In this document: positions 1-13,532 of the stretch, one piece after another
How positions within the stretch are numbered: position 1 is the stretch's first letter
Layout: each line of letters begins with the position of its first letter
DNA from: Pseudomonas gingeri
GTDB taxonomy: Bacteria; Pseudomonadota; Gammaproteobacteria; Pseudomonadales; Pseudomonadaceae
Reading direction: 5' to 3'
DNA: 64,000 nucleotides
Assembly (NCBI RefSeq): GCF_013385635.1
Contig: NZ_JACAPR010000003.1
Span: 96,028-160,027, forward strand
Translations under genes and position numbers: made by a program
Notes under the pieces: generated by a model
Databases searched by the model: none
What the model saw: the letters and a program-made list of their open reading frames with translations, nothing else
What the model was told of the DNA's origin: nothing

Positions 1-868
1 AGTCACGGGCCAGTTGTGCGGTGTATTCCAGCGAGCCCGAGGCTTCGACGGCGGCGCGGATGCTTTCCAGGTCCTCGATTCCGCCTTTCTGGATCGCCTG
101 GCGCACCAGGGCAGCCTGCTCCGGAGTGCCTTCGCGCATGGTGTAGATCAGCGGCAGGGTCGGCTTGCCTTCGGCCAGGTCGTCACCGACGTTCTTGCCC
201 AGGGTCTCGGCATCACCCTTGTAGTCCAGCAAGTCGTCGACCAGTTGGAAGGCCACACCCAGGTGGTCGCCGAAGGTACGCAGGGCTTCGGACTGTTCCG
301 GCGTGGCCTGGCACAGGGCTGCGGCGCTGTGGGTGGAGGCTTCGAAGAGCATCGCGGTCTTGCCGCGGATGACTTCCATGTAGGTTTCCTCGGTGGTGCT
401 GGCGTCACGCACCTTGGACAGCTGCAGCACTTCGCCTTCGGCGATGATGCGCGTGGCCTGGGAGAGAATCTTCATGACCGGCATCGAGCCCAGCTCAACC
501 ATCATCTCGAACGAGCGCGAGTACAGGAAGTCGCCGACCAGCACGCTGGGGGCGTTGCCCCACATGGCATTGGCGGTGGAGCGGCCGCGGCGCATGCCGG
601 ACATGTCGACCACGTCGTCATGCAGCAGGGTGGCGGTGTGCAGGAACTCGATGGTCGCCGCCAGCAGGCGCAGGTCATCGCCTTCGCGCCCCAGGGCCTT
701 GCCGCACAGCAGCACCAATAAAGGACGCAGGCGCTTGCCCCCGGCCGAGGTGATGTAGTCGCCGATTTTCGAGACCAGCGGCACCCGGGAAGTCAGCTGC
801 TTCTTGATGATGCCGTCGACGGCGCTAAAATCGTCCGCCACCGCGCGGTAGAATGCTTGGGGTTGCAT
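1..868 (-). CDS. ispB: Octaprenyl/polyprenyl diphosphate synthase (partial)
   Basis: Trans-polyprenyl diphosphate synthase that makes the long prenyl side chain of ubiquinone by repeated addition of isopentenyl diphosphate. About 289 N-terminal residues are in the window; the C-terminus runs off the left edge. The first aspartate-rich motif reads LLHDDVVD and is followed by [10 protein letters not shown]; the second reads LVDDLLDY. Both are diagnostic of the family. The start at 868 gives [14 protein letters not shown], the usual N-terminus of Pseudomonas proteins. It is divergent from rplU, as in other gammaproteobacteria. The product is cytosolic. The call is firm; only the chain length (octaprenyl or nonaprenyl) is not readable. 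Confidence 0.95.
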   Translation of the reverse strand, partial: MQPQAFYRAVADDFSAVDGIIKKQLTSRVPLVSKIGDYITSAGGKRLRPLLVLLCGKALGREGDDLRLLAATIEFLHTATLLHDDVVDMSGMRRGRSTANAMWGNAPSVLVGDFLYSRSFEMMVELGSMPVMKILSQATRIIAEGEVLQLSKVRDASTTEETYMEVIRGKTAMLFEASTHSAAALCQATPEQSEALRTFGDHLGVAFQLVDDLLDYKGDAETLGKNVGDDLAEGKPTLPLIYTMREGTPEQAALVRQAIQKGGIEDLESIRAAVEASGSLEYTAQLARD

Positions 869-947
869 CAGCGAGAGTCGCTCCAGAAGGGTTGCGCGGC
901 ATGCTAGGGCGGGGGTCCGGGCCTGTCAAGGCACCATACCTGGCCAC

Positions 948-976
948 TTGCAAGGATCAGGCGGCTTGCGTACAAT
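948..976 (+). promoter_or_regulatory. Likely sigma-70 promoter for rplU-rpmA
   Basis: TTGCAA at 948-953 and TACAAT at 971-976 are separated by 17 bases, in the ispB/rplU divergent spacer about 130 bases before rplU. It is the best match to a housekeeping promoter in this spacer. Read by eye; no transcript start is known. Confidence 0.6.
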
Positions 977-1109
977 CGCGCACCCTGAACTTCCTGGGCA
1001 GCACCTGCCTTACGCAATTGCACTTGGGCCGTTCCAGCCCCATGCAGCCATGCCAGCCAATACCTTTACCTATAAAGCGCTGGGTGAGCAGGATTATCGG
1101 AGAAATACC

Positions 1110-1424
1110 ATGTCTTACGCAGTAATCGTTACCGGCGGCAAGCAGTATAAAGTCGCTCCAGGTGAATACCTGAAGATCGAAAAACTGGAAATCGCCACCG
1201 GCGAATCCGTTACTTTTGATCGCGTTCTGTTGGTCGCCAATGGCGATGACGTGAATATCGGTGCTCCAGTTGTTGCTGGCGCTACCGTTGTGGCTGAAGT
1301 GATTTCCCAAGGTCGTCACGATAAAGTCCGCATCATCAAGTTCCGTCGTCGTAAGCACCACATGAAGCGTATGGGCCACCGCCAGTGGTACACCGAGATC
1401 AAAATCACCGGTATTCAGGCTTAA
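1110..1424 (+). CDS. rplU: 50S ribosomal protein L21
   Basis: Large-subunit ribosomal protein of 104 residues, the normal length for L21. The N-terminus [20 protein letters not shown] and the C-terminal basic run [16 protein letters not shown] with the family ending YTEIKITGI are characteristic. An upstream in-frame extension to 948 exists but runs through the promoter. The start at 1110 follows an AGGATTATCGGAGAA stretch and matches the family. It is followed after 34 bases by rpmA, forming the conserved rplU-rpmA operon. Confidence 0.98.
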   Translation: MSYAVIVTGGKQYKVAPGEYLKIEKLEIATGESVTFDRVLLVANGDDVNIGAPVVAGATVVAEVISQGRHDKVRIIKFRRRKHHMKRMGHRQWYTEIKITGIQA

Positions 1425-1458
1425 TTTCAGCCTAATTCCTCACTAGGAGAATTGACTC

Positions 1459-1716
1459 ATGGCACACAAAAAAGCTGGTGGTAGTACCCGTAACGGTCGC
1501 GACTCAGAAGCCAAACGCCTTGGCGTGAAGATGTATGGCGGCCAGAAAATCATTCCGGGCAACATCATCGTGCGTCAGCGCGGCACCCAATTCCACGCCG
1601 GTTACGGTGTTGGCATGGGCAAGGATCATACCCTCTTCGCTAAAATCGAAGGCGTGATCAAGTTTGAAGTAAAAGGCGCTTTCAACCGCCGTTACGTGAG
1701 CGTTGTCGCGGCTTAA
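1459..1716 (+). CDS. rpmA: 50S ribosomal protein L27
   Basis: Large-subunit ribosomal protein whose N-terminal tail reaches towards the peptidyl transferase centre. It has 85 residues. It starts [20 protein letters not shown], the standard L27 N-terminus without the cleavable extension seen in Firmicutes. An AGGAGAATT ribosome-binding site precedes the ATG. It is the second gene of rplU-rpmA, and a strong terminator follows 17 bases after the stop. Confidence 0.98.
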   Translation: MAHKKAGGSTRNGRDSEAKRLGVKMYGGQKIIPGNIIVRQRGTQFHAGYGVGMGKDHTLFAKIEGVIKFEVKGAFNRRYVSVVAA

Positions 1717-1733
1717 TCGCGAGAATGCTGGAG

Positions 1734-1760
1734 AAGCCCCGTCTTGCGACGGGGCTTTTT
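1734..1760 (+). terminator. Rho-independent terminator of rplU-rpmA
   Basis: AAGCCCCGTC and GACGGGGCTT form a 10-bp perfect stem with a TTGC loop, followed directly by a T run. It lies just after the rpmA stop. Confidence 0.93.
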
Positions 1761-1842
1761 CGTTTGTGGGGTGAGTCTCTTGCAAAGCTGTTTGTATGGG
1801 CTGCCGGCGCTGGATTTTTCGGTCGTTGAGTGGGTTTGTTCG

Positions 1843-1955
1843 AAAGCTCGCCGAGCGGCGATCAGGCAAGGCAAAAACAGGCGAGGAAGCGCAGTTTAGT
1901 CCGCTAAATGAGCATCCGAGGCTGTTTTTAACGCAGTATGATCGACGCGCAGGCA
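1843..1955 (+). repeat. ~110-bp intergenic repeat, copy A
   Basis: This stretch contains GCAAGGCAAAAACAGGCGAG, then ATGAGCATCCGAGGCTGTTT, then AACGCAGTAT. The reverse complement of 5584-5710 has the same blocks in the same order, so this is one of two dispersed copies. The inner CAGGC/GCCTG and AAAAACAG/CTGTTTTT blocks are inverted relative to each other and could fold into a long hairpin. No coding function is seen. The 1717-2055 spacer holds only the rpmA terminator and this repeat. Confidence 0.75.
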
Positions 1956-2019
1956 GGTTTCGGGCAAGGCCTGAGTCGCCGCGCTCATCTTTGCAAGGGT
2001 CTTATACTTGTATTTGTGA

Positions 2020-3279
<1,260 letters not shown>

Positions 3280-3297
3280 TTCATTGGTTAAACTACT

Positions 3298-3322
3298 ACG
3301 CCGCTCACTGAAGCGGCGTTTT
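3298..3322 (+). terminator. Terminator after obgE
   Basis: ACGCCGCT and AGCGGCGT form an 8-bp stem with a six-base loop followed by TTT, 19 bases after the obgE stop. The short T run makes it of moderate strength; proB may still receive read-through. Confidence 0.75.
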
Positions 3323-3400
3323 AGTCTCTGTAAAACGTAAATCACATAATCGCGTGGATGGTGCTCGGTCGTGCCATTCGCTGGCTAAGGTTGGAAGATC

Positions 3401-4519
3401 ATGCGGAGCAAGGTGACAGGTGCGCAGCGTTGGGTCGTGAAGATCGGCAGTGCACTGCTGACGGCGGACGGCAAGGGTCTGGATCGCGCGGCAATGGGTG
3501 TCTGGGTTGAGCAGATGGTGGCCTTGCACGAGGCTGGCGTGGAGCTGGTGCTGGTGTCATCCGGCGCGGTGGCGGCGGGCATGAGCCGGCTGGGCTGGAC
3601 GGTGCGACCGAGTGCCATGCACGAGTTGCAGGCGGCGGCGGCCATTGGCCAGATGGGCCTGGTGCAGGCCTGGGAGTCGAGCTTTGCCGAGCATGGTCGT
3701 CATACCGCGCAGATCCTGCTGACCCATGATGACTTGTCCGACCGCAAGCGTTACCTCAATGCGCGCAGCACCCTGCGGGCCCTGGTGGAGCTCAAGGTGA
3801 TCCCGGTGATCAACGAGAACGACACCGTGGTCACCGATGAAATCCGTTTCGGCGACAACGATACCCTGGCGGCGCTGGTCGCCAACCTGGTGGAAGCGGA
3901 CCTGCTGGTGATCCTGACGGATCGCGATGGCATGTTCGACGCCGATCCGCGCAACAACCCCGATGCCCAGCTGATCTACGAAGCCCGTGCCGACGATCCG
4001 GCGCTGGATGCGGTGGCGGGCGGTACCGGCGGCGCCCTGGGGCGCGGCGGCATGCAGACCAAGCTGCGTGCGGCGCGGCTGGCGGCACGCTCCGGTGCGC
4101 ATACCATCATCGTCGGCGGTCGCCTGGAGCGGGTGCTGGATCGCCTCAAGGCGGGCGAGCGCATCGGTACCTTGCTGTCGCCCGAGCGCGGCATGTTGGC
4201 GGCGCGCAAGCAGTGGCTGGCCGGGCATCTGCAGACCCGTGGCACGCTGGTGCTGGATGATGGGGCGGTCAATGCCCTGGCGCGTGATCACAAGAGCCTG
4301 CTGCCGGTGGGGGTGAAGCTGGTGCAGGGTAGCTTCCGTCGTGGCGAAATGGTCGTGTGCGTGGCTGCGGATGGTCGTGAGATTGCCCGTGGGCTCGCCA
4401 ACTACAGTGCTCTTGAGGCGCAGAAGATCATTGGCCAGTCGTCTGAAGCGATTGTCGGGTTGCTGGGGTATATGGCGGAACCGGAACTGGTTCATCGCGA
4501 TAACCTTATTCTGGTGTGA
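3401..4519 (+). CDS. proB: Glutamate 5-kinase
   Basis: Catalyses ATP-dependent phosphorylation of L-glutamate, the first and feedback-regulated step of proline synthesis. It has 372 residues. The amino-acid kinase domain covers about residues 1-260 ([25 protein letters not shown] and [14 protein letters not shown]). A C-terminal PUA domain follows from about residue 280. That length and two-domain form match gammaproteobacterial ProB. It starts [17 protein letters not shown] after a GGAAGATC sequence. creA follows 20 bases after the stop and may be co-transcribed. Confidence 0.97.
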   Translation: MRSKVTGAQRWVVKIGSALLTADGKGLDRAAMGVWVEQMVALHEAGVELVLVSSGAVAAGMSRLGWTVRPSAMHELQAAAAIGQMGLVQAWESSFAEHGRHTAQILLTHDDLSDRKRYLNARSTLRALVELKVIPVINENDTVVTDEIRFGDNDTLAALVANLVEADLLVILTDRDGMFDADPRNNPDAQLIYEARADDPALDAVAGGTGGALGRGGMQTKLRAARLAARSGAHTIIVGGRLERVLDRLKAGERIGTLLSPERGMLAARKQWLAGHLQTRGTLVLDDGAVNALARDHKSLLPVGVKLVQGSFRRGEMVVCVAADGREIARGLANYSALEAQKIIGQSSEAIVGLLGYMAEPELVHRDNLILV

Positions 4520-4539
4520 TGGGTTCGAGGGAGAAGGGC

Positions 4540-5001
4540 ATGGGGTTGGCAAAAGGATTGTTGGGGTTGTTCCTGGCGATGCCGTTGTGGGTGTCGGCCG
4601 AGGAAATCGGCCAGGTGTCCACGGTGTTCAAGTTCGTCGGGCCGAATGACCGGATCGTGGTCGAGGCGTTCGATGATCCGAAGGTCGAGGGTGTGACCTG
4701 CTATCTGTCCCGTGCCAAGACGGGTGGCCTGAAGGGTGGCCTGGGGTTGGCGGAAGATCGGGCCGAGGCCTCGATTGCCTGTCGCCAGGTCGGGCCGATT
4801 CGCTTCAGTGGTGAGCTGAAGGATGGTGATGAGGTGTTCAAGGAGCGCACGTCGCTGGTATTCAAGACCATGCAGGTGGTGCGTTTCCTCGACAAGAAGC
4901 GCAATACGCTGGTGTACCTGGTCTATAGCGATCGCCTGATCGAGGGCAGCCCGCAGAATGCGGTGACGGCTATTCCGATTCTGCCTTGGCCGAATCAGTG
5001 A
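4540..5001 (+). CDS. creA: CreA family protein
   Basis: Protein of 153 residues belonging to the CreA family, exported proteins of unknown biochemical role. The start at 4540 is chosen because a GAGGGAGAAGG ribosome-binding stretch precedes it and it gives a clean signal peptide ([20 protein letters not shown], cleavage before EEIG). An in-frame ATG at 4516 would overlap the proB stop but adds a poor hydrophilic leader. Family-typical segments include [32 protein letters not shown] and [10 protein letters not shown]. The two cysteines in these segments may form a periplasmic disulfide. Its function is not known. Confidence 0.9.
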   Translation: MGLAKGLLGLFLAMPLWVSAEEIGQVSTVFKFVGPNDRIVVEAFDDPKVEGVTCYLSRAKTGGLKGGLGLAEDRAEASIACRQVGPIRFSGELKDGDEVFKERTSLVFKTMQVVRFLDKKRNTLVYLVYSDRLIEGSPQNAVTAIPILPWPNQ

Positions 5002-5078
5002 GAATCAAGGGTTACCCGCTGCTATTGGTTGTCGCGAACCTGTAGGAGGCAGGTCTTGCTCTTGCGGAGTTTGATAGA

Positions 5079-5130
5079 TCGTTCCCACGCTCCGCGTGGG
5101 AATGCCACCCGTGACGCTCCGCGTCACAAG
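5079..5130. repeat. Double-hairpin intergenic repeat
   Basis: TTCCCACGC-TCC-GCGTGGGAA (5082-5102) is followed by GTGACGC-TCC-GCGTCAC (5111-5127). These are two perfect hairpins with the same TCC loop, between the convergent creA and rpsT genes. I recognise this as a dispersed intergenic element of Pseudomonas genomes. Confidence 0.75.
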
Positions 5131-5141
5131 TCGCAGGCAAT

Positions 5142-5169
5142 AAAAAACCGACCCTGGGGTCGGTTTTTT
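5142..5169 (-). terminator. Bidirectional terminator between rpsT and creA
   Basis: AAAAAACCGACC and GGTCGGTTTTTT form a perfect stem around CCTGG. A-rich and T-rich flanks on both strands make it usable in either direction. It lies 14 bases past the rpsT stop. Confidence 0.9.
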
Positions 5170-5183
5170 AACAAGCGTGTCGC

Positions 5184-5462
5184 TTAGGCTGCAGCAGCAA
5201 GGTTCAGAGCCTTGATGTGGCCATTCAGACGACCTTTATGGCGAGCAGCCTTGTTCTTGTGGATGATACCTTTATCGGCCATGCGGTCGATAACAGGAAC
5301 AGCCAGAACATAGGCAGCTTGCGCTTTAGCAGCGTCTTTTGCGTCGATGGCTTTAACTACGTTCTTGATGTAGGTACGAACCATGGAACGCAGGCTGGCG
5401 TTGTGGCTGCGACGCTTCTCAGCCTGTTTTGCACGTTTTTTGGCGGAAGGTGAGTTGGCCAC
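5184..5462 (-). CDS. rpsT: 30S ribosomal protein S20
   Basis: Small-subunit ribosomal protein of 92 residues. It starts [20 protein letters not shown], contains the helical core with [14 protein letters not shown], and ends [17 protein letters not shown]. It is monocistronic on the minus strand, divergent from murJ and closed by the terminator at 5142-5169. Length and sequence are typical of Pseudomonas S20. Confidence 0.98.
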   Translation of the reverse strand: MANSPSAKKRAKQAEKRRSHNASLRSMVRTYIKNVVKAIDAKDAAKAQAAYVLAVPVIDRMADKGIIHKNKAARHKGRLNGHIKALNLAAAA

Positions 5463-5583
5463 CGTCGAGCTCCTCGAAAGACTTTTTAGGAAATAGCAAA
5501 CAAAATAGGCCGCGAATCATGCCGATGAGTTGAAGTCTTGTCAAGGGCGGGCGATGCGTTCCGCTGAGTGGTCGATGCAGTCC

Positions 5584-5710
5584 TCGTGAAAACTACTGCG
5601 CTCGACAATACTGCGTTAAAAACAGGCTCGGAATGCTCATGTAGGTCCCTACACTCCGCGCCCTCGCCTGTTTTTGCCTTGTCTTGCCTTCGCTCGCTAC
5701 GTTTTCACGG
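5584..5710 (-). repeat. ~120-bp intergenic repeat, copy B
   Basis: Second copy, in reverse orientation, of the element at 1843-1955. The shared blocks on the reverse strand are CAAGGCAAAAACAGGCGAG, ACATGAGCATTCCGAG and CTGTTTTTAACGCAGTAT. This copy is bounded by perfect inverted ends, CGTGAAAAC at its left and GTTTTCACG at its right, so the whole unit can fold on itself. It lies in the rpsT/murJ divergent spacer (5463-5848), which contains no gene. Confidence 0.75.
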
Positions 5711-5848
5711 GGACTGATGACGGATATTTCTTTCCGGCGCACGACCTGTAAACTCGCGAGCTTTGGCTCTGTGCTGTTGCGGCGCGGAGTATCGCATAGC
5801 TGGGCGCTTTATTCGCCTGTTCTTTACCCAAAGGCACATAAACCTTCA

Positions 5849-7387
5849 ATGAATCTGCTCAAGTCGTTGGCCGCCGTCAGCTCTATCACGATGATTTCCC
5901 GGGTCCTGGGGTTTGTTCGCGACACCATCATCGCGCGCGCCTTCGGCGCCGGAATGGCCACCGATGCCTTCTTTATCGCCTTCAAATTGCCCAACCTGCT
6001 GCGCCGGATCTTTGCCGAAGGGGCCTTTTCCCAGGCGTTCGTGCCGATCCTGGCAGAGTACAAGAGCCAGCAGGGCGAGGAGGCGACCCGCACCTTCATT
6101 GCCTATGTGAGCGGCATGCTGACCCTGGTCCTGGCCCTCGTCACGGTGCTCGGAATGGTGGCCGCGCCCTGGGTGATCTGGGCCACCGCGCCCGGCTTCA
6201 CCGATACGCCGGAGAAGTTCAAGCTGACCGCCGACCTGTTGCGGGTGACCTTTCCTTATATATTGCTGATCTCGCTGTCGTCCCTGGCCGGGGCGATCCT
6301 TAATACATGGAACCGTTTCTCGGTCCCGGCATTCGTGCCGACCTTGCTGAATGTCAGCATGATCATCTTTGCGCTGTTCCTGACGCCGTATTTCGATCCG
6401 CCGGTGATGGCGCTGGGTTGGGCGGTTCTGGCGGGCGGCCTGGCGCAGTTGCTCTACCAACTGCCGCACCTGAAGAAGATCGGCATGCTGGTACTGCCGC
6501 GCCTGAATCTGCGTGACAGCGGCGTCTGGCGGGTCATGAAGCAGATGCTGCCGGCGATTCTCGGGGTGTCGGTCAGTCAGATTTCGTTGATCATCAACAC
6601 GATCTTCGCCTCGTTCCTGGTGGCGGGCTCGGTGTCCTGGATGTATTACGCCGATCGCCTGATGGAGCTGCCGTCCGGCGTACTGGGCGTGGCCCTGGGG
6701 ACTATCCTGCTGCCGATCCTGTCCAAAACCTACGCCAGCAAGGACCGCCACGAGTACTCGCGCATCCTCGACTGGGGGCTGCGCCTGTGCTTCCTGCTGG
6801 TGTTGCCGTGCTCTCTGGCCTTGGCGATCCTCTCCGAGCCCCTGACCGTTTCCCTGTTCCAGTATGGCCAGTTCAGTGCTTTCGACGCCTCCATGACCCA
6901 GCGGGCGCTGATCGCCTACTCGGTGGGCCTGCTCGGGATCATCATGATCAAGGTGCTGGCGCCGGGCTTTTATGCGCAGCAGAACATCCGCACGCCGGTG
7001 AAAATCGCGCTTTTCACCCTGGTGGTCACCCAATTGCTCAACCTGATCTTTATCGGGCCGCTGGCCCATGCCGGGCTGGCCCTGGCCATCAGTGGCGGTG
7101 CCTGCATCAATGCCGGCCTGCTGTTCTGGCAGTTGCGCAAGCAGAAACTGTTCATGCCGCAACCGGGCTGGCTGGTGTATCTGCTGAAGCTGCTGGTCGC
7201 TGTCGGCGTGATGTCGGCGGTGTTGCTGGGCTTGATGCAGTTGATGCCGGCCTGGGACCAGGGGCATATGCTCGAACGTTTCCTGCGCCTGGGCGCACTC
7301 GTGGTGGCTGGGGTGGTGGCCTACTTCGGGATGTTGCTGTTGATGGGTTTGCGCCTGCGGCATTTCAATCGCAAGTCGTTGATGTGA
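5849..7387 (+). CDS. murJ: Lipid II flippase MurJ
   Basis: Integral inner-membrane protein of the MOP superfamily that flips lipid II for peptidoglycan synthesis. From the start at 5849 it has 512 residues and begins [20 protein letters not shown], the conserved N-terminus, followed by [15 protein letters not shown] and [20 protein letters not shown], which are signature MurJ/MviN segments. About 14 hydrophobic segments are visible. An in-frame extension to 5684 reads through the intergenic repeat and is rejected. Essential gene, in the conserved order rpsT-murJ-ribF-ileS. Confidence 0.97.
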   Translation: MNLLKSLAAVSSITMISRVLGFVRDTIIARAFGAGMATDAFFIAFKLPNLLRRIFAEGAFSQAFVPILAEYKSQQGEEATRTFIAYVSGMLTLVLALVTVLGMVAAPWVIWATAPGFTDTPEKFKLTADLLRVTFPYILLISLSSLAGAILNTWNRFSVPAFVPTLLNVSMIIFALFLTPYFDPPVMALGWAVLAGGLAQLLYQLPHLKKIGMLVLPRLNLRDSGVWRVMKQMLPAILGVSVSQISLIINTIFASFLVAGSVSWMYYADRLMELPSGVLGVALGTILLPILSKTYASKDRHEYSRILDWGLRLCFLLVLPCSLALAILSEPLTVSLFQYGQFSAFDASMTQRALIAYSVGLLGIIMIKVLAPGFYAQQNIRTPVKIALFTLVVTQLLNLIFIGPLAHAGLALAISGGACINAGLLFWQLRKQKLFMPQPGWLVYLLKLLVAVGVMSAVLLGLMQLMPAWDQGHMLERFLRLGALVVAGVVAYFGMLLLMGLRLRHFNRKSLM

Positions 7388-7420
7388 AGTGCGCTTTTGA
7401 GCGCGCTACGTTCCTGTTCA

Positions 7421-7501
7421 GCCTGGCTTGCCAGCGATGAGGCCCTTGAAGCTTTACGCCGCACGGGCGGACGCCATCGCCGGCAAGCCGGCTCCTACAG
7501 G
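7421..7501. repeat. REP pair downstream of murJ (unit 1)
   Basis: Inverted pair: CTGGCTTGCCAGCGATGAGG and, on the other arm, CCATCGCCGGCAAGCCGGCT followed by CCTACAG. It is a typical Pseudomonas REP doublet. Confidence 0.88.
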
Positions 7502-7540
7502 GTTGCGTATCACCACGCAGCACCGGGTGGCCCGGATCCT

Positions 7541-7628
7541 CTGTAGGAGTCTGGCTTGCCAGCGATGAGGCCCTTAGGCCTTGCAGCGCCCATCCAAACG
7601 CCATCGCCGGCAAGCCGGCGCCTACGGA
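7541..7628. repeat. REP pair (unit 2)
   Basis: CTGTAGGAGTCTGGCTTGCC begins the left arm and CCATCGCCGGCAAGCCGGCG with CCTACGG the right arm. It is about 40 bases after unit 1. Together these units fill most of the 389-bp spacer between murJ and ribF. Confidence 0.88.
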
Positions 7629-7670
7629 TAGGGGATGCCCGCGGAGCTTTTAGCGCTCTCGGTGTCCTGT

Positions 7671-7698
7671 TCGCCGGCAAGCCAGGCTCCCGTAGGGG
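7671..7698. repeat. REP half unit
   Basis: TCGCCGGCAAGCCAGGCTCC followed by CGTAGGGG is a single REP arm, the third REP trace in the murJ-ribF spacer. It ends just before the ribF promoter region. Confidence 0.75.
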
Positions 7699-7711
7699 CA
7701 TGTGTCGACGC

Positions 7712-7748
7712 TTGACAGGTATTAAGCCGGGCCCGGTATGGTTATAAT
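7712..7748 (+). promoter_or_regulatory. Possible promoter of ribF-ileS operon
   Basis: TTGACA at 7712-7717 is followed by TATGGT at 7737 (19-base spacer) and a perfect TATAAT at 7743-7748 (25-base spacer, too long for the same -35). One of the two -10 candidates is probably used. The site lies 30-65 bases before the ribF start. Confidence 0.5.
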
Positions 7749-7776
7749 CGGCCACTTTATGAGCAAGAAGCGCGTT

Positions 7777-8723
7777 ATGCAGCTGGTTCGAGGCCTCCAC
7801 AACCTGCGTCCCCGGCATCGGGGCTGTGTCGCCACTATTGGCAACTTTGACGGTGTTCACCGTGGTCACCAGGCTATCCTGGCCCGACTGCGCGAGCGTG
7901 CGCTGGAGTTGGGCGTGCCCAGCTGCGTGGTGATTTTCGAGCCGCAGCCCCGTGAATTCTTCGCTCCGGAGACCGCTCCGGCCCGTCTGGCACGCTTGCG
8001 CGACAAGCTGCAACTGCTGGCAGCCGAAGGCGTGGACCGGGTGTTGTGCCTGGCGTTCAACCAGCGCCTGAGCAAGCTCAGTGCCGCCGAGTTCGTCGAT
8101 ACCATCCTGGTGGACGGCTTGGGTGTGCAGCATCTGGAGGTCGGTGACGACTTCCGTTTCGGCTGCGACCGCGCCGGCGATTTCGATTTTCTGCTGCAGG
8201 CGGGTAACGTCCGCGGCTTTACTGTCGAGGCGGCGCAGACCGTCGAGCTCGATGGTTTGCGAGTCAGCAGCACTCAGGTGCGTAACGCCCTGGCGGCGGC
8301 TGACTTTGCCTTGGCCGAGCGTCTGCTCGGCCGCCCGTTCCGGATTGCCGGACGGGTGCTGCACGGACAGAAGCTGGCACGCCAATTGGGCACGCCCACG
8401 GCCAACGTGCAGCTCAAGCGCCGTCGCGTGCCGCTGACCGGGGTTTACCTGGTCAGTGTCGAGATCGACGGCCAACCGTGGCCGGGCGTCGCCAATATCG
8501 GCGTGCGACCCACGGTTTCAGGTGATGGCAGCGCTCACCTGGAAGTGCACCTGCTGGATTTTACCGGTGATCTGTATGACCGGCGTTTGACCGTGGTTTT
8601 CCACCACAAGCTGCGCGATGAGCAGCGATTCGCCTCCCTGGAGGCGCTCAAGACGGCGATCAATGCGGACGTCGCCGCCGCCCGTGCCCATTGGCAGGGT
8701 TCACCGCTTAAAAAGAGCCTGAA

Positions 8724-8727
<4 letters not shown>
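7777..8727 (+). CDS. ribF: Bifunctional riboflavin kinase / FAD synthetase
   Basis: Converts riboflavin to FMN and then FAD. It has 316 residues. The N-terminal FMN adenylyltransferase domain has the nucleotidyltransferase signature [14 protein letters not shown] at about residues 22-35 and SSTQVRNAL near 165. The C-terminal flavokinase domain contains GTPTANVQL and [10 protein letters not shown]. The start at 7777 ([10 protein letters not shown]) is the family start; in-frame ATGs at 7738 and 7759 lie in the promoter. Its last codons overlap the ileS start (ATGA). Confidence 0.97.
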
Positions 8728-11547
<2,820 letters not shown>

Positions 11548-11555
<8 letters not shown>

Positions 11556-12063
11556 TGCCGGTGCGGGCCGTTTCGGCCGCCTGGGCTGGTTGTGGTTGAG
11601 CGTGCTGGTCCTGGTCATCGACCAGGTCAGCAAGCTCCACTTCGAAAGCTCGCTGACCATGTACCAGCAGATCGTGATCATTCCCGACTACTTCAGCTGG
11701 ACCCTGGCCTATAACACCGGCGCGGCCTTCAGCTTCCTGGCTGACAGCTCCGGCTGGCAGCGCTGGCTGTTCGCCCTGATCGCGGTGGTGGTCAGTGCAG
11801 TGCTGGTGGTCTGGCTCAAGCGCCTGGGGCGCAACGAAACCTGGCTGGCCATCGCCCTGGCCCTGGTGCTGGGCGGGGCGCTGGGCAATCTGTACGACCG
11901 GATCGCCCTGGGCCATGTGATCGACTTTATCCTGGTGCACTGGCAGAACCGCTGGTACTTCCCGGCGTTCAACTTTGCCGACAGCGCCATTACGGTGGGC
12001 GCGGTGATGCTGGCGCTGGACATGTTCAAAAGCAAAAAGTCCGGAGAAACCGTTCATGACTGA
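11548..12063 (+). CDS. lspA: Prolipoprotein signal peptidase (signal peptidase II)
   Basis: Inner-membrane aspartyl protease that removes signal peptides from diacylated lipoproteins. It has 171 residues with four hydrophobic segments. The catalytic aspartates lie in [19 protein letters not shown] and FNFADSAI. The N-terminal [13 protein letters not shown] matches the family. It overlaps ileS upstream and fkpB downstream (8 bases each) in the ribF-ileS-lspA-fkpB-ispH operon. Confidence 0.97.
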
Positions 12064-12508
12064 ACACGCAGTGGCTGAACAACGGATCGGTCAGAACACC
12101 CAGGTCACCCTGCACTTCGCCTTGCGCCTGGAGAATGGCGACACGGTCGACAGTACCTTCGACAAGACCCCGGCGACCTTCAAGGTTGGCGACGGCAGCT
12201 TGCTGCCGGGCTTCGAAGCGGCCTTGTTCGGCTTCAAGGCCGGTGACAAGCGCAGCCTGACCATCCCGGCGGAAAATGCCTTTGGCCAGCCCAACCCGCA
12301 GAATGTGCAGATCATCCCGCGTTCGCAGTTCCAGGGCATGGAACTGTCGGAAGGCTTGCTGGTGATCTTCAACGACGCGGCCAATACCGAGCTGCCTGGT
12401 GTGGTCAAGGCCTTCGATGACGTCGAAGTGACCGTCGACTTCAACCATCCTCTGGCCGGCAAGACCCTGACCTTCGATGTGGAAATATTCGAGGTCAAGG
12501 CGCTGTAG
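12056..12508 (+). CDS. fkpB: FKBP-type peptidyl-prolyl isomerase
   Basis: Cytosolic proline isomerase of the SlyD/FkpB (SlpA) type. It has 150 residues. The FKBP half-domains are visible (VTLHFALRLENGDTVDSTFD and SLLPGFEAALFGFKAGDK), interrupted by the insert-in-flap region (residues about 75-125) typical of the group. It ends with LTFDVEIFEV. It overlaps lspA by 8 bases. A REP-like arm follows directly after the stop. Confidence 0.93.
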   Translation: MTEHAVAEQRIGQNTQVTLHFALRLENGDTVDSTFDKTPATFKVGDGSLLPGFEAALFGFKAGDKRSLTIPAENAFGQPNPQNVQIIPRSQFQGMELSEGLLVIFNDAANTELPGVVKAFDDVEVTVDFNHPLAGKTLTFDVEIFEVKAL

Positions 12509-12527
12509 GAGCCGGCTGGCTGGCGAT
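12503..12527. repeat. REP-like single arm between fkpB and ispH
   Basis: CTGTAGGAGCCGGCTGGCTGG followed by CGAT resembles the left arm of the local REP elements and overlaps the fkpB stop codon. No second arm is visible before ispH. Confidence 0.55.
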
Positions 12528-12584
12528 AGACCGCGCAAGCGGTCAAACTGATCTGAAACCCGCGCGCAAGACACGAGGCACAGC

Positions 12585-13532
12585 ATGCAAATCAAACTCG
12601 CCAACCCCCGTGGCTTCTGCGCCGGCGTGGACCGGGCGATTGAAATCGTCAACCGGGCCCTGGAAGTCTTCGGACCGCCGATCTACGTGCGTCACGAAGT
12701 GGTGCACAACAAATTTGTCGTCGAAGACCTGCGCGCCCGCGGCGCCATCTTCGTCGAGGAGCTGGACCAGGTGCCGGACGACGTCATCGTCATCTTCAGT
12801 GCCCACGGCGTTTCCCAGGCCGTGCGCAGCGAGGCGGCCGGTCGCGGGCTGAAGGTGTTCGATGCCACCTGTCCGCTGGTCACCAAGGTGCATATCGAAG
12901 TCGCGCGCTACAGTCGCGATGGTCGTGAATGCATCCTGATCGGCCACGCCGGGCACCCGGAAGTAGAAGGCACCATGGGGCAATACGACGGCAGCAACGG
13001 TGGCGCCATCTACCTGGTGGAGGACGAGAAAGACGTCGCCGCCTTGCAGGTGCGCAATCCCGACAGGCTGGCCTTCGTGACCCAGACCACCTTGTCGATG
13101 GACGACACCAGCCGTGTCATCGACGCCCTGCGATCTCGGTTCCCGGCCATTGGCGGACCCCGCAAGGATGACATCTGCTACGCCACGCAAAACCGCCAGG
13201 ACGCGGTCAAGCAACTGGCGGACGAATGCGATGTGGTGCTGGTGGTCGGCAGCCCGAACAGCTCCAACTCCAACCGCCTGCGTGAGCTGGCCGAGCGCAT
13301 GGCGACCCCGGCCTACCTGATCGACGGAGCCGAAGACATGCAACGCAGCTGGTTCGACGGCGTCGAGCGCATCGGCATCACCGCCGGCGCCTCGGCACCG
13401 GAAGTACTGGTGCGCGGGGTGATCCAGCAGCTCCAGGCCTGGGGCGCCACCGGTGCCGATGAACTGGCCGGTCGCGAGGAGAACATCACGTTCTCCATGC
13501 CCAAGGAACTACGCGTTCGCTCGTTGCTCTGA
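12585..13532 (+). CDS. ispH: 4-hydroxy-3-methylbut-2-enyl diphosphate reductase
   Basis: Last enzyme of the MEP isoprenoid pathway; an iron-sulfur reductase that makes IPP and DMAPP. It has 315 residues. The three cluster cysteines lie in [11 protein letters not shown] (about residue 12), [12 protein letters not shown] (about 96) and [11 protein letters not shown] (about 197). The proton-transfer segment [14 protein letters not shown] is present. It closes the ribF operon; its 3' end overlaps the convergent fimT-like gene by 24 bases. Confidence 0.97.
   Translation: MQIKLANPRGFCAGVDRAIEIVNRALEVFGPPIYVRHEVVHNKFVVEDLRARGAIFVEELDQVPDDVIVIFSAHGVSQAVRSEAAGRGLKVFDATCPLVTKVHIEVARYSRDGRECILIGHAGHPEVEGTMGQYDGSNGGAIYLVEDEKDVAALQVRNPDRLAFVTQTTLSMDDTSRVIDALRSRFPAIGGPRKDDICYATQNRQDAVKQLADECDVVLVVGSPNSSNSNRLRELAERMATPAYLIDGAEDMQRSWFDGVERIGITAGASAPEVLVRGVIQQLQAWGATGADELAGREENITFSMPKELRVRSLL

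Noticed and set aside
4516..4539. Earlier creA start at 4516
   Set aside because: It overlaps the proB stop and adds charged residues before a clean signal peptide; 4540 has the better ribosome-binding site.
5684..5848. N-terminal extension of MurJ
   Set aside because: It reads through the intergenic repeat and the divergent spacer; the conserved MurJ start is at 5849.
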